In this document: positions 1 to 9,300 of the stretch, in pieces
Position numbering within the stretch: position 1 is the first letter of the stretch
How the letters are laid out: every line of letters starts with the position of its first letter
DNA from: an uncultured Porphyromonas sp.
Lineage (GTDB): Bacteria; Bacteroidota; Bacteroidia; Bacteroidales; Porphyromonadaceae
DNA: 12,273 bases
Direction: 5' to 3'
Assembly (NCBI GenBank): GCA_945867245.1
Contig: CAMBHQ010000013.1
Span: forward strand, 1-12,273
Notes under the pieces: generated by a model
Told to the model about the DNA's origin: nothing
Database searches by the model: none
What the model saw: the letters and a program-made list of their open reading frames with translations, nothing else
Program-made: the position numbers and the translations under genes

Positions 1-1814
1 TTGATAGTGTTACGATAGCCCGATCTCGCAGGCATATTGAGCAGTACTATGACACTGCTGAAATTGGCTCGTTCCCAAAACGTTCGTCTGTTTTATCTCG
101 TAGCCCACAGCTCACTTTGGATACGAGTCTGATAGACTATAATAAAATATACGACCTGCTGTCAGACCTCAATTTGGCGATTTATACGCCTTCGGATTTT
201 ATCCTCCAAACCCATAGGGATAAATACATCACCGTAGATGACGAGGGCAATGAGAGTGGATTGAGCCGTTCGGGGCGTGAGTTGGGCATCCACCGTCTGA
301 TGCGCATCAACATGCTGAAGCGTCTGGAAAGCTCTATTCACTCCTTCCGCCTCACCGTGGAGCGTTTGGTGGCCTTGCTGAGTGCCACTTTGACTAAGAT
401 TGAACAGTTCGAAAAAGGCAAAGCCAGTGGCGTGGGGCAATACGATTTCGATGAGGACTTTGACATCGACGACCTCAACGACGACTTGCTCATTGGCGGA
501 GGAAAGACCACCATCGACTTGAATGATATGGACTATCTGAGCTGGAAAGAATATCTCGCAACAGACTTAGAACTCCTGCGCACCTTGCTCTGTAAGGTAG
601 CCAAAATCACGAGCGACAAAGATGCCAAACTCCAACAGCTCTTACAGGATATTGAGGGCAAGGTTAGAAAACCTATCAACGAGGGGAATAAGAAAGTTAT
701 CATCTTCACGGCTTTCTCAGATACAGCCGAGTACCTCTACGAGTCTTTGGCCGAAAGCCTACTAGAAAATCATGGTTTACATACGGTACTGATAACTGGG
801 GGCATCGACGCACTCAGCACCTTTCAGCTACCCCAAGGGTACAGGATGACCTTCGACACGGCGCTCACCCTCTTCTCGCCTCGCTCCAAAGATAAGGCAT
901 CTGTACTACCAAATATCAAAGGTGAGATAGATATTCTAATCGCTACTGACTGTATCTCAGAAGGTCAGAACCTACAAGACTGCGACTACCTGATCAACTA
1001 CGATATCCATTGGAACCCCGTGCGCATCATTCAGCGTTTCGGGCGTATCGACCGTCTCGGCTCGAGGAATACCACGATACAGATGGTCAACTATTGGCCC
1101 GCTATTGAACTCGATGAATACATCAACCTCAAAGCACGTGTAGAGAATCGCATGAAAGTCGCCGTCTTAGCCGCCACTGGTGACGACAACCCGCTCTCCG
1201 ACAAAAAGGGCGACCTCGAGTATCGTAGCGAACAGCTCAAGCGTCTACAAACAGAAGTCGTAGACCTTGAGGAGATGAGTTCCGGGATCTCTATTCTCGA
1301 CCTCGGGCTCAACGAGTTTCGCCTCGACCTGCTCGACTACATCAAGCGACACGGCGATTTGGAGCAGACGCCCTTTGGCTTGCATGCCGTTGTGCCAAGC
1401 AGCGATAAGATGCCTCCAGGGGTGATCTATATCCTCAAGAACCGCAATGCTGGCGTAAATATCGATCGCAAGAATCAATTGCACCCGTTCTATATGGTCT
1501 ATGTATCGATGGAGGGCGAGGTAGTGGTCAATCATCTACAACCCAAAAAGATATTAGACTATCTAAGGCACTCATGTCGGGGCAAATCAACTCCTTATGC
1601 AGACCTTTGCTTGGAATTTAACAGGGAGACTGAAGATGGGCGCTGCATGACGGCCTATTCGGAGCTACTTGAGAAGTCTATACAGAGCATCATCACCGTC
1701 AAGGAGCAGAGCGATGTCTTCAGCTTTTTAGAGGGAGTTTCGGGTGATTTGTTCTCTAAGGAAATTAAAGGCTTGGACGACTTTGAGCTCATTTGTTTTT
1801 TCGTTGTAAGATAA
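1..1814 (+). CDS. RapA/SNF2-type DNA helicase, C-terminal part (5' end outside window)
   Basis: The reading frame is open from base 3 to the TAA at 1812-1814, so the gene begins upstream; the TTG at 117 is an internal codon. About 603 codons are visible. Seen: a second RecA-like lobe starting near 691 (KVIIFTAFSDTAEYL, motif IV-like), motif V near 942-985 (ATDCISEGQNLQ), and motif VI near 1032-1062 (QRFGRIDRLG). INYDIHWNP between V and VI is typical of SNF2/RapA superfamily 2 translocases, and the Asp in GRIDRLG resembles RapA. The Walker A and DExx motifs must lie in the missing part. An Asp-rich stretch at about 445-535 interrupts the N-terminal half. The family moves on DNA using ATP. It is the first visible gene of the cluster, 12 bp ahead of the next, so a role in a restriction or defence complex is inferred. 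GC falls from about 58% mid-gene to about 40% in the last 250 bp. Family call firm; exact role unknown. Confidence 0.88.
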   Translation, partial: DSVTIARSRRHIEQYYDTAEIGSFPKRSSVLSRSPQLTLDTSLIDYNKIYDLLSDLNLAIYTPSDFILQTHRDKYITVDDEGNESGLSRSGRELGIHRLMRINMLKRLESSIHSFRLTVERLVALLSATLTKIEQFEKGKASGVGQYDFDEDFDIDDLNDDLLIGGGKTTIDLNDMDYLSWKEYLATDLELLRTLLCKVAKITSDKDAKLQQLLQDIEGKVRKPINEGNKKVIIFTAFSDTAEYLYESLAESLLENHGLHTVLITGGIDALSTFQLPQGYRMTFDTALTLFSPRSKDKASVLPNIKGEIDILIATDCISEGQNLQDCDYLINYDIHWNPVRIIQRFGRIDRLGSRNTTIQMVNYWPAIELDEYINLKARVENRMKVAVLAATGDDNPLSDKKGDLEYRSEQLKRLQTEVVDLEEMSSGISILDLGLNEFRLDLLDYIKRHGDLEQTPFGLHAVVPSSDKMPPGVIYILKNRNAGVNIDRKNQLHPFYMVYVSMEGEVVVNHLQPKKILDYLRHSCRGKSTPYADLCLEFNRETEDGRCMTAYSELLEKSIQSIITVKEQSDVFSFLEGVSGDLFSKEIKGLDDFELICFFVVR

Positions 1815-1826
1815 GAAGAGAAATTC

Positions 1827-3614
1827 ATGATGCAAAGATGGACGGTCGAAAGACTAAAAGAATGTAGAGAATCAGAGGATAAAGTTGAATTCAAAAGAGC
1901 CGAACAGGGTAACATATCCTATAATGGTGGAGAAAAGTCTAAACCCTCTGAAAGAAGAAAATGTATTCTCGGTTATGTTGTAGCCTTCTGTAATGAAAGA
2001 GGGGGAAGCCTTGTGCTTGGCATGGAGGATCAATATCCCCATAAAGTAGTCGGTACGAAGCAGAGCATAAATGCCGTAGGAGATCTAGAGAGCAGAATTT
2101 ATAACGACACTGGGATTCGTCCTGATGTATACGAGCTTTATGAGGATGAATCCACTAAGGTTGGTCGTGTCTTAGTTATCGATATTCCTGCACGCCCCTT
2201 GGGTAAGGTGTTTAAGTTTGAAGATGTTCCTCTAATGAGAGTCGGAGAAGAACTACGACCTATGTCGGATGAAGTGCTCAAATCTATTTGGCTGGAACAA
2301 GAATCAGATTTCTCAGCTGAGGTCTGCGAAGATACAAGCATAGAAGATCTATCAGATGAAGCAATAGACATTCTTAAGAAAAAATATGCAGCAAAACAGA
2401 AGAATCCTGCCTTTATTACGCTCAGCAATGAACAGGTGTTAAGCGATTTACATCTAGTTTTTAATGGCAAGCTAACCTATGCTGCCCTAATTCTATGTGG
2501 CAAGGAGGAGAGTTTGCGACGTTTTCTTCCTCAGAGCCGGATTGTATTGGAGTATCGGAAGACAGAAAGCCTTATCCCTTATAACAATCGGACAGAGTAC
2601 CTAAAGCCTTTCTACATAATGATAGATCAACTTTGGCATGACATTAATCTTAGGAATGATAAGATTGACATTAATGAGGGCTCATATATTTTCAACATTC
2701 CTTTCTTTAATGAGGAAGTAATCCGTGAAGCGATTAATAATGCTGTAGCTCATCGTGATTACAGAGGGACAAGTGAAACCTTTATATTACAGTACCAAGA
2801 CAAGCTCGTTGTGAAAAATATGGGGGGCTTCCCTAAGGGAGTAACACAAGACAACCTACTGCGAATACAAAGTACTCCGAGGAATAGACTTTTAGCAGAT
2901 GTACTGTCTAAGACTGGAATTGTGGAACGTTCGGGACAAGGTGTTGATAAGATCTTTAGAAATATGATTTCTGAAGGTAAAGAAGAACCCGACTATTCCC
3001 ATAGTGATGCATTTCGGGTAGAGTTACACTTATCATCTATTGTAAAGGATGTAGCCTTTGCTCAGTTTATTGAGTCTGAACAAAGAGAATTACCAGAAGA
3101 AAATAGACTATCTGTCTTTGAAGTTCTAGCCTTAAATAAGATTAAAGAGGATAAACATGCTAATATAGAACCCGCTTTGATAGAGTCTTTGCTCAAAAGG
3201 GGAATGATCGAGAAAAGAGGTAAAACGAGCGGTATATACTATGTCCTATCTAAAAACTATTACGAATTTGCGGGTAAAGAAGGAGAATATACCCGACAAG
3301 TTAATTGGACAGCAGCACAGGCATGGCCTGTTATATTATCACATTTTACGACTTTCAATCAAGCTAAAATGAAGGATTTTGAAGCAATGCTCCAAAATCA
3401 CATGACTAGACGTCAAGTAAAAGCTATGATTGAGCAATTAGTAAAGATTGGGGATCTATTGAAGCTTGGGAAAGGCTCTGGGACTTACTATACAATTAGT
3501 CCAGAATACCTTGAGAAGCAAAGGATAATGATTGAGGCTGTTGACATAGGACTCAAGGCTATGCAACAGCAAGATCAAAATGTCCAAGACTTGTCCAAAA
3601 ATGAGAGTAAGTAA
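1827..3614 (+). CDS. AlbA_2 / GHKL-type ATP-binding protein with winged-helix C-terminus
   Basis: A 595-residue protein. Residues about 14-140 look like the AlbA_2 (Schlafen-like) putative nucleic-acid-binding domain: EFKRAEQ at 21-27, then FCNERGGSLVLGM around 54-66. Residues about 290-400 resemble the RecG-C-terminal-like GHKL ATPase fold: an N-box (E301, N305, AHRD 308-311), GGFP at 333-336, TPRN at 350-353, then ERSGQGVDKI. The C-terminus has two similar winged-helix-like segments at about 452-481 and 534-562, sharing an (L/M)IE-(S/Q)L start and a GK-SG-YY wing. Two ATGs are adjacent (1827, 1830), and the first is used here. The gene is about 38% GC, clearly lower than the restriction genes, suggesting separate acquisition. 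Such proteins are often annotated as transcriptional regulators or ATP-binding proteins. A regulatory or nucleic-acid-sensing role in the operon is inference; it could also be a passenger gene. Confidence 0.85.
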   Translation: MMQRWTVERLKECRESEDKVEFKRAEQGNISYNGGEKSKPSERRKCILGYVVAFCNERGGSLVLGMEDQYPHKVVGTKQSINAVGDLESRIYNDTGIRPDVYELYEDESTKVGRVLVIDIPARPLGKVFKFEDVPLMRVGEELRPMSDEVLKSIWLEQESDFSAEVCEDTSIEDLSDEAIDILKKKYAAKQKNPAFITLSNEQVLSDLHLVFNGKLTYAALILCGKEESLRRFLPQSRIVLEYRKTESLIPYNNRTEYLKPFYIMIDQLWHDINLRNDKIDINEGSYIFNIPFFNEEVIREAINNAVAHRDYRGTSETFILQYQDKLVVKNMGGFPKGVTQDNLLRIQSTPRNRLLADVLSKTGIVERSGQGVDKIFRNMISEGKEEPDYSHSDAFRVELHLSSIVKDVAFAQFIESEQRELPEENRLSVFEVLALNKIKEDKHANIEPALIESLLKRGMIEKRGKTSGIYYVLSKNYYEFAGKEGEYTRQVNWTAAQAWPVILSHFTTFNQAKMKDFEAMLQNHMTRRQVKAMIEQLVKIGDLLKLGKGSGTYYTISPEYLEKQRIMIEAVDIGLKAMQQQDQNVQDLSKNESK

Positions 3615-3688
3615 TGCACAATTTCGAGAGTAAGGCAAGAAAAATCAGTTGAAAACAAGAGGATTAGCAATGTCCAAAATACGTCCAA
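3582..3688 (+). repeat. Two pairs of GTCCAA hexamers with 11-bp spacing
   Basis: GTCCAA occurs at 3582, 3593, 3672 and 3683. Each pair has an 11-bp period, about one helical turn, and the pairs are 90 bp apart. The first pair lies in the last codons of the AlbA_2 gene and encodes NVQDLSKN; the second lies just before the DUF4391 start. This could be a remnant duplication of the gene end or a protein-binding site. The pattern is seen; any function is speculative. Confidence 0.4.
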
Positions 3689-3694
3689 AGCACT

Positions 3695-4324
3695 ATGTAC
3701 GCACTACCCCAGAACACGTTGCTGAGCAAGCAAATACCTAAGAAAGCGATCTTTAAGAAGTTTACGACGCTCCCTCCGGCAAAACGACAGCGCATTGATG
3801 CGGACATAGCTCGCATTGATATTGTGGCACAGCTTTCGCCTCAAACACTGCCTGCAATCACAGAAGGGAGTAAGGTCAAAGCAATTTATGTGATGCAAGT
3901 GAGCCTCAAAACAAAGAGTTATAGCAAGGAAAGCATCTCGCTATTGGCTCACCACATTCCTCAGCGTATGCTCTTTGCCCTGCGCCATGAGAGCGAAGTA
4001 CAGCTGGCCATCGTACACAACGAAAGCTTCCACGCAGGTCCTTGGTTGGCTCAAGACGAGGTGAGAATACCTCTTGAGGGATTAAACTTCGACACCCTTT
4101 GGACACATATAGTGGCGTTTGTTGCCGATATTGACCTAGATCCTGAACAGACACTTGAGCAACAAATTCAAAACAAGCAAGAGCAAGAGCGTCTGCGCCG
4201 AGAGATTGCACAGCTGGTAGCTAAGATGAATAGGGAGCGGGCACTCAACAAGCAAATGCAGATTCGCAGTCAAATCAATGAGCTCACAAGAAATTACAAC
4301 CTTCTCGCTCAGCCAAATGAGTAG
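3695..4324 (+). CDS. DUF4391 domain protein with C-terminal coiled coil
   Basis: A 209-residue soluble protein. The N-terminus (LPQNTLLSKQIPKKAIFKKF), the middle IPQRMLFAL at about 89-97 and the GLNFDTLW segment at about 128-135 fit my recollection of DUF4391. From about residue 148 to the end it is rich in Glu, Gln, Arg and Leu in heptad-like order (EQERLRREIAQLVAKMNRE), predicting a coiled coil that could dimerise or bind a partner. No catalytic motif is evident. ATG 3695 is the only ATG in this frame after the in-frame TAG at 3665. It lies 92 bp ahead of mod and 80 bp after the AlbA_2 gene. Proteins of this kind commonly sit beside a helicase and a Type III Mod/Res pair, which suggests an accessory role, but the biochemical function is unknown. 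GC is about 47%. Confidence 0.75.
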   Translation: MYALPQNTLLSKQIPKKAIFKKFTTLPPAKRQRIDADIARIDIVAQLSPQTLPAITEGSKVKAIYVMQVSLKTKSYSKESISLLAHHIPQRMLFALRHESEVQLAIVHNESFHAGPWLAQDEVRIPLEGLNFDTLWTHIVAFVADIDLDPEQTLEQQIQNKQEQERLRREIAQLVAKMNRERALNKQMQIRSQINELTRNYNLLAQPNE

Positions 4325-4416
4325 AGCCAAGCAATGCAGTGCTTGAGCTATGCCGTGGCGAGAAAAGGCCGGTAGTAAACGAACAAAAGAAAGCAACTAA
4401 TTAAAAGCAAGATAAT

Positions 4417-6363
4417 ATGGAACTAAAAAAACAAGCCATGACCTCGGCATCGCATAGCGACTTTACGCTAGAGGCACTCCGGCAGATAGCCCCATCGGCC
4501 TTCACTGAGGTGCGGGGCGAAGATGGCTCACTGCGCCACAAGGTGGACTTCGACGCCCTGCGTGAGCTCCTCGGAGACGATATCCTCGACACGGACGAGG
4601 AGCGCTTCGGCTTCCACTGGGTCGGCAAGCAGGCCGCTAAGCGTGCCGCGGCAGAGCCTATACGCAAGACCCTACGACCCATCCCTGAGGACAGCGTGGA
4701 CTGGGACACCACGGAGAACCTATACATCGAGGGCGACAACCTCGAGGTCCTCAAGCTACTACAGCGCGCCTACCTCGGTAAGGTCAAGATGATCTATATC
4801 GACCCGCCCTACAACACAGGTAAGGACTTCGTCTACGCGGACGACTTCGCCATGAGTCAAGCCGAAGAGGACGAGGTCATGGGCAACCTAGACGAGGAAG
4901 GCAACCGCCTGCGCTCCAACCCCAAGACGCACCAGCGCTACCACTCCAACTGGTGCTCTATGATCTACAGCCGCCTCCTAGTGGCACGCACCCTACTATC
5001 CAACGATGGCGTTATCTTCATATCCATCGACGACAACGAAGTGCACCACCTACGCAAGATCTGTGACGAGGTATTCGGAGAGAGTAACTTCGTGGAACAG
5101 TTTGCGATAAGGACTAACCCTCGAGGGAATCAAGCCAAAAAGATAACTGCATCTGAGCATGAATATATCCTAGCATATGCTAAATCAATCACTCTGATTC
5201 CTACACTAGGTTCAGGAAGAGATTTAGCTTTATTCAATAGGGTAGACTCACAGGGAAGATATCGTGAGATTGGGTTGCGTAAAAGGGGAGCTGGATCATT
5301 AAGAATAGATGCTCCCAATCAATATTATCCAATTTACTACTCAGAAAGTACAGAGGACATCTCGACATCACATATTGACCCAGTTACGGATATTATCATC
5401 CTCCCGATGCTTGCTAACGGAGAGGATGGACGATGGAGATGGGCGAAAGAGTCTGTGGAACAAAGGAAAAAAGAACTCTTGGTCCGCAAAGTAAGGAGAG
5501 GCTCTGAGTATGAATACGACGTATTCCAAAAAGACTATTACACTGATGACGGAGTTGCTAAAATCAAGTCTCTACTTACAGAAAAAGAGGTAAATTTTGA
5601 GAATGCAACGGAAGAACAGAGGAGACTATTTGATTCCAAAGTGTTCGACTATCCTAAACCTGTATATACAATTAAAAAGCTTATCGATAGTCTACGAGAT
5701 ACTCAAGCTCTCATTCTCGACTTCTTCTCTGGTTCCGCCACTACGGCGCATGCGGTGATGCAGCTGAATGCCGAGGACGGGGGTAAGCGCAAGTATATCT
5801 GCGTGCAGTTGCCCGAGGCGACCCCCGAGGGTAGCGAAGCACGCAAGGCGGGCTACGAGACGATCTGCGCGATCGGCAAGGAGCGCATTCGCCGAGCAGG
5901 CAAGAAGATTGTGGAGGATAAGCCCGAGGTGGCGGCTACGCTCGATACGGGCTTCCGTGTACTGCGTGTAGACTCGTCCAACATGGAGGACATCTACTAC
6001 GCGCCTGCCACGACGACGCAGGAGGACCTTTTCAGCGAGAGCGTCAAGGGCGACCGCACGGAGCTAGACTTGCTCTTCGGCTGTATGGTAGACTGGGGCG
6101 TAGAGCTGAGCTATCCACTGCGTAGCGAGGCGGTAGGGGGCAAGCGCCTGCACATCGTGAACGATGGGGCACTGGTGGCTTGCTTTGACGAGGGCATTAC
6201 GCCCGAGGTCCTTCGGCACATCGCCGAGCTACATCCTCTGCGGGTGATCTTCCGTGAGACATGCTTCTCTACCGATGCCGACAAGCTCAATATCTACGAG
6301 CAGTTTAAGCAACTCTGTGGGTGGAGCGACGACGAGGCTTATCAGCGCATACACGTACTCTAG
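4417..6363 (+). CDS. mod: Type III restriction-modification DNA methyltransferase (Mod), adenine-N6, beta class
   Basis: A 648-residue enzyme predicted to transfer a methyl group from S-adenosylmethionine to the N6 of adenine in the recognition site, and to supply target recognition for the Res partner. Seen: the catalytic motif IV DPPYNTG at residues 129-135, preceded by NLYIEGDNLEVLKLLQ and KVKMIYI, and the AdoMet-binding motif I as DFFSGSATTAH at 435-445. Motif IV before motif I defines the beta class, and the long segment between them (about 227-433) is the target recognition domain. The N-terminal lead (FDALRELL, KTLRPIPEDS) and full length match Type III Mod proteins. The recognition segment is about 40% GC against about 58-60% in the flanks, so it has probably been swapped. 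The frame is intact, and no homopolymer or short tandem repeat suggesting phase variation is seen. Res follows after 13 bp. Confidence 0.95.
   Translation: MELKKQAMTSASHSDFTLEALRQIAPSAFTEVRGEDGSLRHKVDFDALRELLGDDILDTDEERFGFHWVGKQAAKRAAAEPIRKTLRPIPEDSVDWDTTENLYIEGDNLEVLKLLQRAYLGKVKMIYIDPPYNTGKDFVYADDFAMSQAEEDEVMGNLDEEGNRLRSNPKTHQRYHSNWCSMIYSRLLVARTLLSNDGVIFISIDDNEVHHLRKICDEVFGESNFVEQFAIRTNPRGNQAKKITASEHEYILAYAKSITLIPTLGSGRDLALFNRVDSQGRYREIGLRKRGAGSLRIDAPNQYYPIYYSESTEDISTSHIDPVTDIIILPMLANGEDGRWRWAKESVEQRKKELLVRKVRRGSEYEYDVFQKDYYTDDGVAKIKSLLTEKEVNFENATEEQRRLFDSKVFDYPKPVYTIKKLIDSLRDTQALILDFFSGSATTAHAVMQLNAEDGGKRKYICVQLPEATPEGSEARKAGYETICAIGKERIRRAGKKIVEDKPEVAATLDTGFRVLRVDSSNMEDIYYAPATTTQEDLFSESVKGDRTELDLLFGCMVDWGVELSYPLRSEAVGGKRLHIVNDGALVACFDEGITPEVLRHIAELHPLRVIFRETCFSTDADKLNIYEQFKQLCGWSDDEAYQRIHVL
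5095..5720 (+). other. Low-GC target-recognition segment of mod
   Basis: By hand count, 5101-5700 has about 40% G+C, while 4501-5100 has about 58% and the downstream part of mod is similarly GC-rich. Codon choice also changes, with many more A/T-ending codons inside. The borders fall near residues 227 and 434, just before motif I. The coincidence with the expected specificity domain points to replacement by recombination between conserved methyltransferase flanks. Confidence 0.75.
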
Positions 6364-6376
6364 CGGACAGTAGACC

Positions 6377-9300
6377 ATGAAGCTACAATACAAATATCAG
6401 GGCTTTCAGCGTGATGCAGCCCGTGCGGTCGTAGAGGTGTTTCGAGGTCAGCCCCTGCAAGATGCCTTCGCCTATCGTATGGACACGGGGCAAGGAGTGC
6501 TAGCTATGGAAACACTGGGCTTTCGCAACCACGACATTCGCCTGGAGGACGCAGCCCTCACCACAAATATCCGTGAGATACAAATGGGGCAAGATCTAGA
6601 GCCTGTGCAGCAGGTGCAACGCGATGCCTACGACACCTTAGCACTCAGCATTGAGATGGAGACAGGTACGGGTAAGACCTACACCTACATCAAGACGATG
6701 TATGAGCTGCATAAGCACTATGGCTGGACGAAGTTCATCATCGTAGTGCCCAGCGTGGCGATCCGTGAGGGAGTGGTCAAGAGCCTCGAGACGATGGCCG
6801 ACCACTTTGCCGAGGAGTATGGGCAGCGTATGCAACACTTCGTCTACGACAGTAGACGATTGACGGCTATCGACCAGTTTGCCTCCGATGCTCACATCCA
6901 TGCGATGGTGATCAACACGCAGGCTTTCAATGCCACGGGCAAGGATGCCCGCCGCATCAAGATGAAGCTCGAGGAGTTTGCTTGGCGTCGCCCTATCGAT
7001 GTGATCGCCGAGACGCACCCCATCCTCATCATCGACGAGCCTCAGACGGTGTTGGGCAAGGTTGCTAGCACTGCTACACGCGCAGGATTGCAACGTTTCA
7101 ACCCGCTCTTTATGTTGCTTTATTCTGCTACGCACCGTAAGGACGATATTTACAATCAGGTGTATCGCCTCGATGCGATCGATGCCTTCAACAAGCGCTT
7201 GGTCAAGAAGATCGAGGTGATGGGCATAGAGCAGGTAGGCACCACCGGCACCAATGGCTATCTCTATCTGGATGCTATCGTCTTGTCTAAAAAGAAGGGC
7301 GAGGCCCCACGAGCACGCATTAGCTACGATGCCACCAGTAAGGTAGGTCTACGCAGCGCCACACGCCTCGTGGGCGTGGGCTTCGACCTCTATGCCGAGA
7401 GCGGAGAGCTAGAGGCCTATCGTGATGGGTATATCATCGATAGTATTGATGGCGTGAAGGGTTGCATTCGCCTCTCGAGTGGCGAGGAGGTCTACGAGGG
7501 TCAGGCCATAGGCTCTGTTACGGAGGATGCCCTGCGCCGCATACAGATACGCACGACGATACAGAAGCACTTGGAGCGCGAGCAGGCCCTCTATCGGCAG
7601 GGCATCAAGGTGCTCAGCCTATTCTTTATCAATGCCGTAGAGAAGTATCGGATCTATGATGGGGACGGCGCGAGTCGCCCAGGTCTCTGGGCAGAGATTT
7701 TCGAGGAGGAATATCGTCGGGCACTTGCCGAGGCTCAGGACCTCTTTATGGACGAGGGCTATCGTCAATACCTCAATGGCATCGATGTAGAGGCGACGCA
7801 CGCCGGCTATTTCTCTCAGGACAAAAAGGGCAAGATGGTCGACTCTACAGTCAAGCGAGGCGAGACGACCTCGGGCGACACGGATGCCTATCAGCTGATC
7901 ATGCGCAACAAGGAGCGACTACTGAGCTTCGCCGAGCCGACGCGCTTTATCTTCTCGCACTCAGCGCTCCGCGAGGGCTGGGACAACCCTAATGTCTTCC
8001 AGATCTGTATGCTCAAGAAGAGCGATAGCAAGGTGAGGATGCGTCAGGAGGTAGGCCGAGGTATGCGCCTGTGCATCAATCAGCAGGGGGAGCGTCAGGA
8101 TAGCGACCTCCTAGGCGATGGGGTCCACGATGTCAACGTCCTGACAATAGTGGCCAGTGAGAGCTACCGAGACTTTGCCGATACCCTGCAGAAGGAGCTT
8201 GCCGAGAGCATTACCTCGAGAGCCGTGTTGGTAACGTCGGCACTCTTCGCGGGGAAGACAATCGTCAAGGCTAATGGCGAGCAGCAGACGCTCAGCGACG
8301 CTCAGGCTGCGGATATCATGGAGGAGCTCATCGCTGCCGGCTATGTGAAGAAGCAAAAGCTCACGGAGAAATACTTTGAAGACAAAAAGGCGGGTACGCT
8401 AACGCTTGACGAATGGCAAGGAGAACAAGACGCCATCATCAAGGAACTGGATAAGGTATTCAACCCCGAGGTGCTACGTGTAGACAACGGCCGAGGCAAG
8501 GAGACGGCCAAGTTTCGCGCCGAGCGCTTTGCCAAGAAAGAGTTTCAGGCCCTGTGGCAGCGCATCAATCGCAAGACCTACTACGAGGTCAGCTTCGAGA
8601 CCGAGGGGCTTATCCGTAATGCTATCTATGGGCTAGACCATTCGCTCCGCGTAACGAAGATACATCTGGCCGTAACGACAGGGGTACTGGCGCATATCAA
8701 CTCTAAGGAAGAGCTCGAGGCCGGTAAAGCTATGCAGGTCGTCAAGACGCAAAACATCAAAGTCGACGAGGCCGTCGCCAGTGGAGTGCGCTACGACCTC
8801 GTGGGCGAGCTGGTGCAGCGCACAGGCCTCAAGCGCAGCACCATCGTGGCCATACTGCGGGGTATCAAGCCCGAGACCTTCGGGATGTATCGCCAGAATC
8901 CCGAGGAGTTCATCATCCGAGCCGGTAATATCATCAACAAGCAGAAAGCCATCGCCGTCATCGAGCATATTACCTACCACCGTACGGAGCAGCGCTACGA
9001 GGCGAATATCTTCGCCGAGCAAGAGCTACGTGGGCGCATCGGCATCGATGCTATCCAGAGCGAGAAGTCGCTCTACGACCTCGTGGTAGTGGATAGCCAA
9101 GGCATAGAGAAGAGCTTTGCCGAGGAGCTCGAGCAGCAGGAGGCCGTAGAAGTCTACACCAAACTGCCCCGAGGATTCTATATCAATACGCCTATGGGTA
9201 AGTACAATCCCGACTGGGCTATAGTCTTCCGTGAGGGCGATGTCAAGCATATCTACTTCGTAGCAGAGACCAAAGGCTCGGAGGACATTACGCAGATCCG

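Noticed and set aside
117..119. TTG as the true start of the helicase-like gene
   Set aside because: The same frame is open back to base 3 and encodes family-like residues (ARSRRHIEQYYD), so TTG is internal and the gene is cut by the window edge.
3670..3741. A short + frame starting MSKIRPKHYV ahead of the DUF4391 gene
   Set aside because: It is only 23 codons, overlaps the DUF4391 start in another frame and has no supporting signal.
4417..6363. Phase-variable mod gene
   Set aside because: No homopolymer tract or short tandem repeat was found in the coding sequence or just upstream, and the frame is intact.
8633..9022. A 129-codon - strand frame inside res
   Set aside because: It is antisense to the conserved Res frame and explained by GC-rich codon bias; no promoter or family resemblance.
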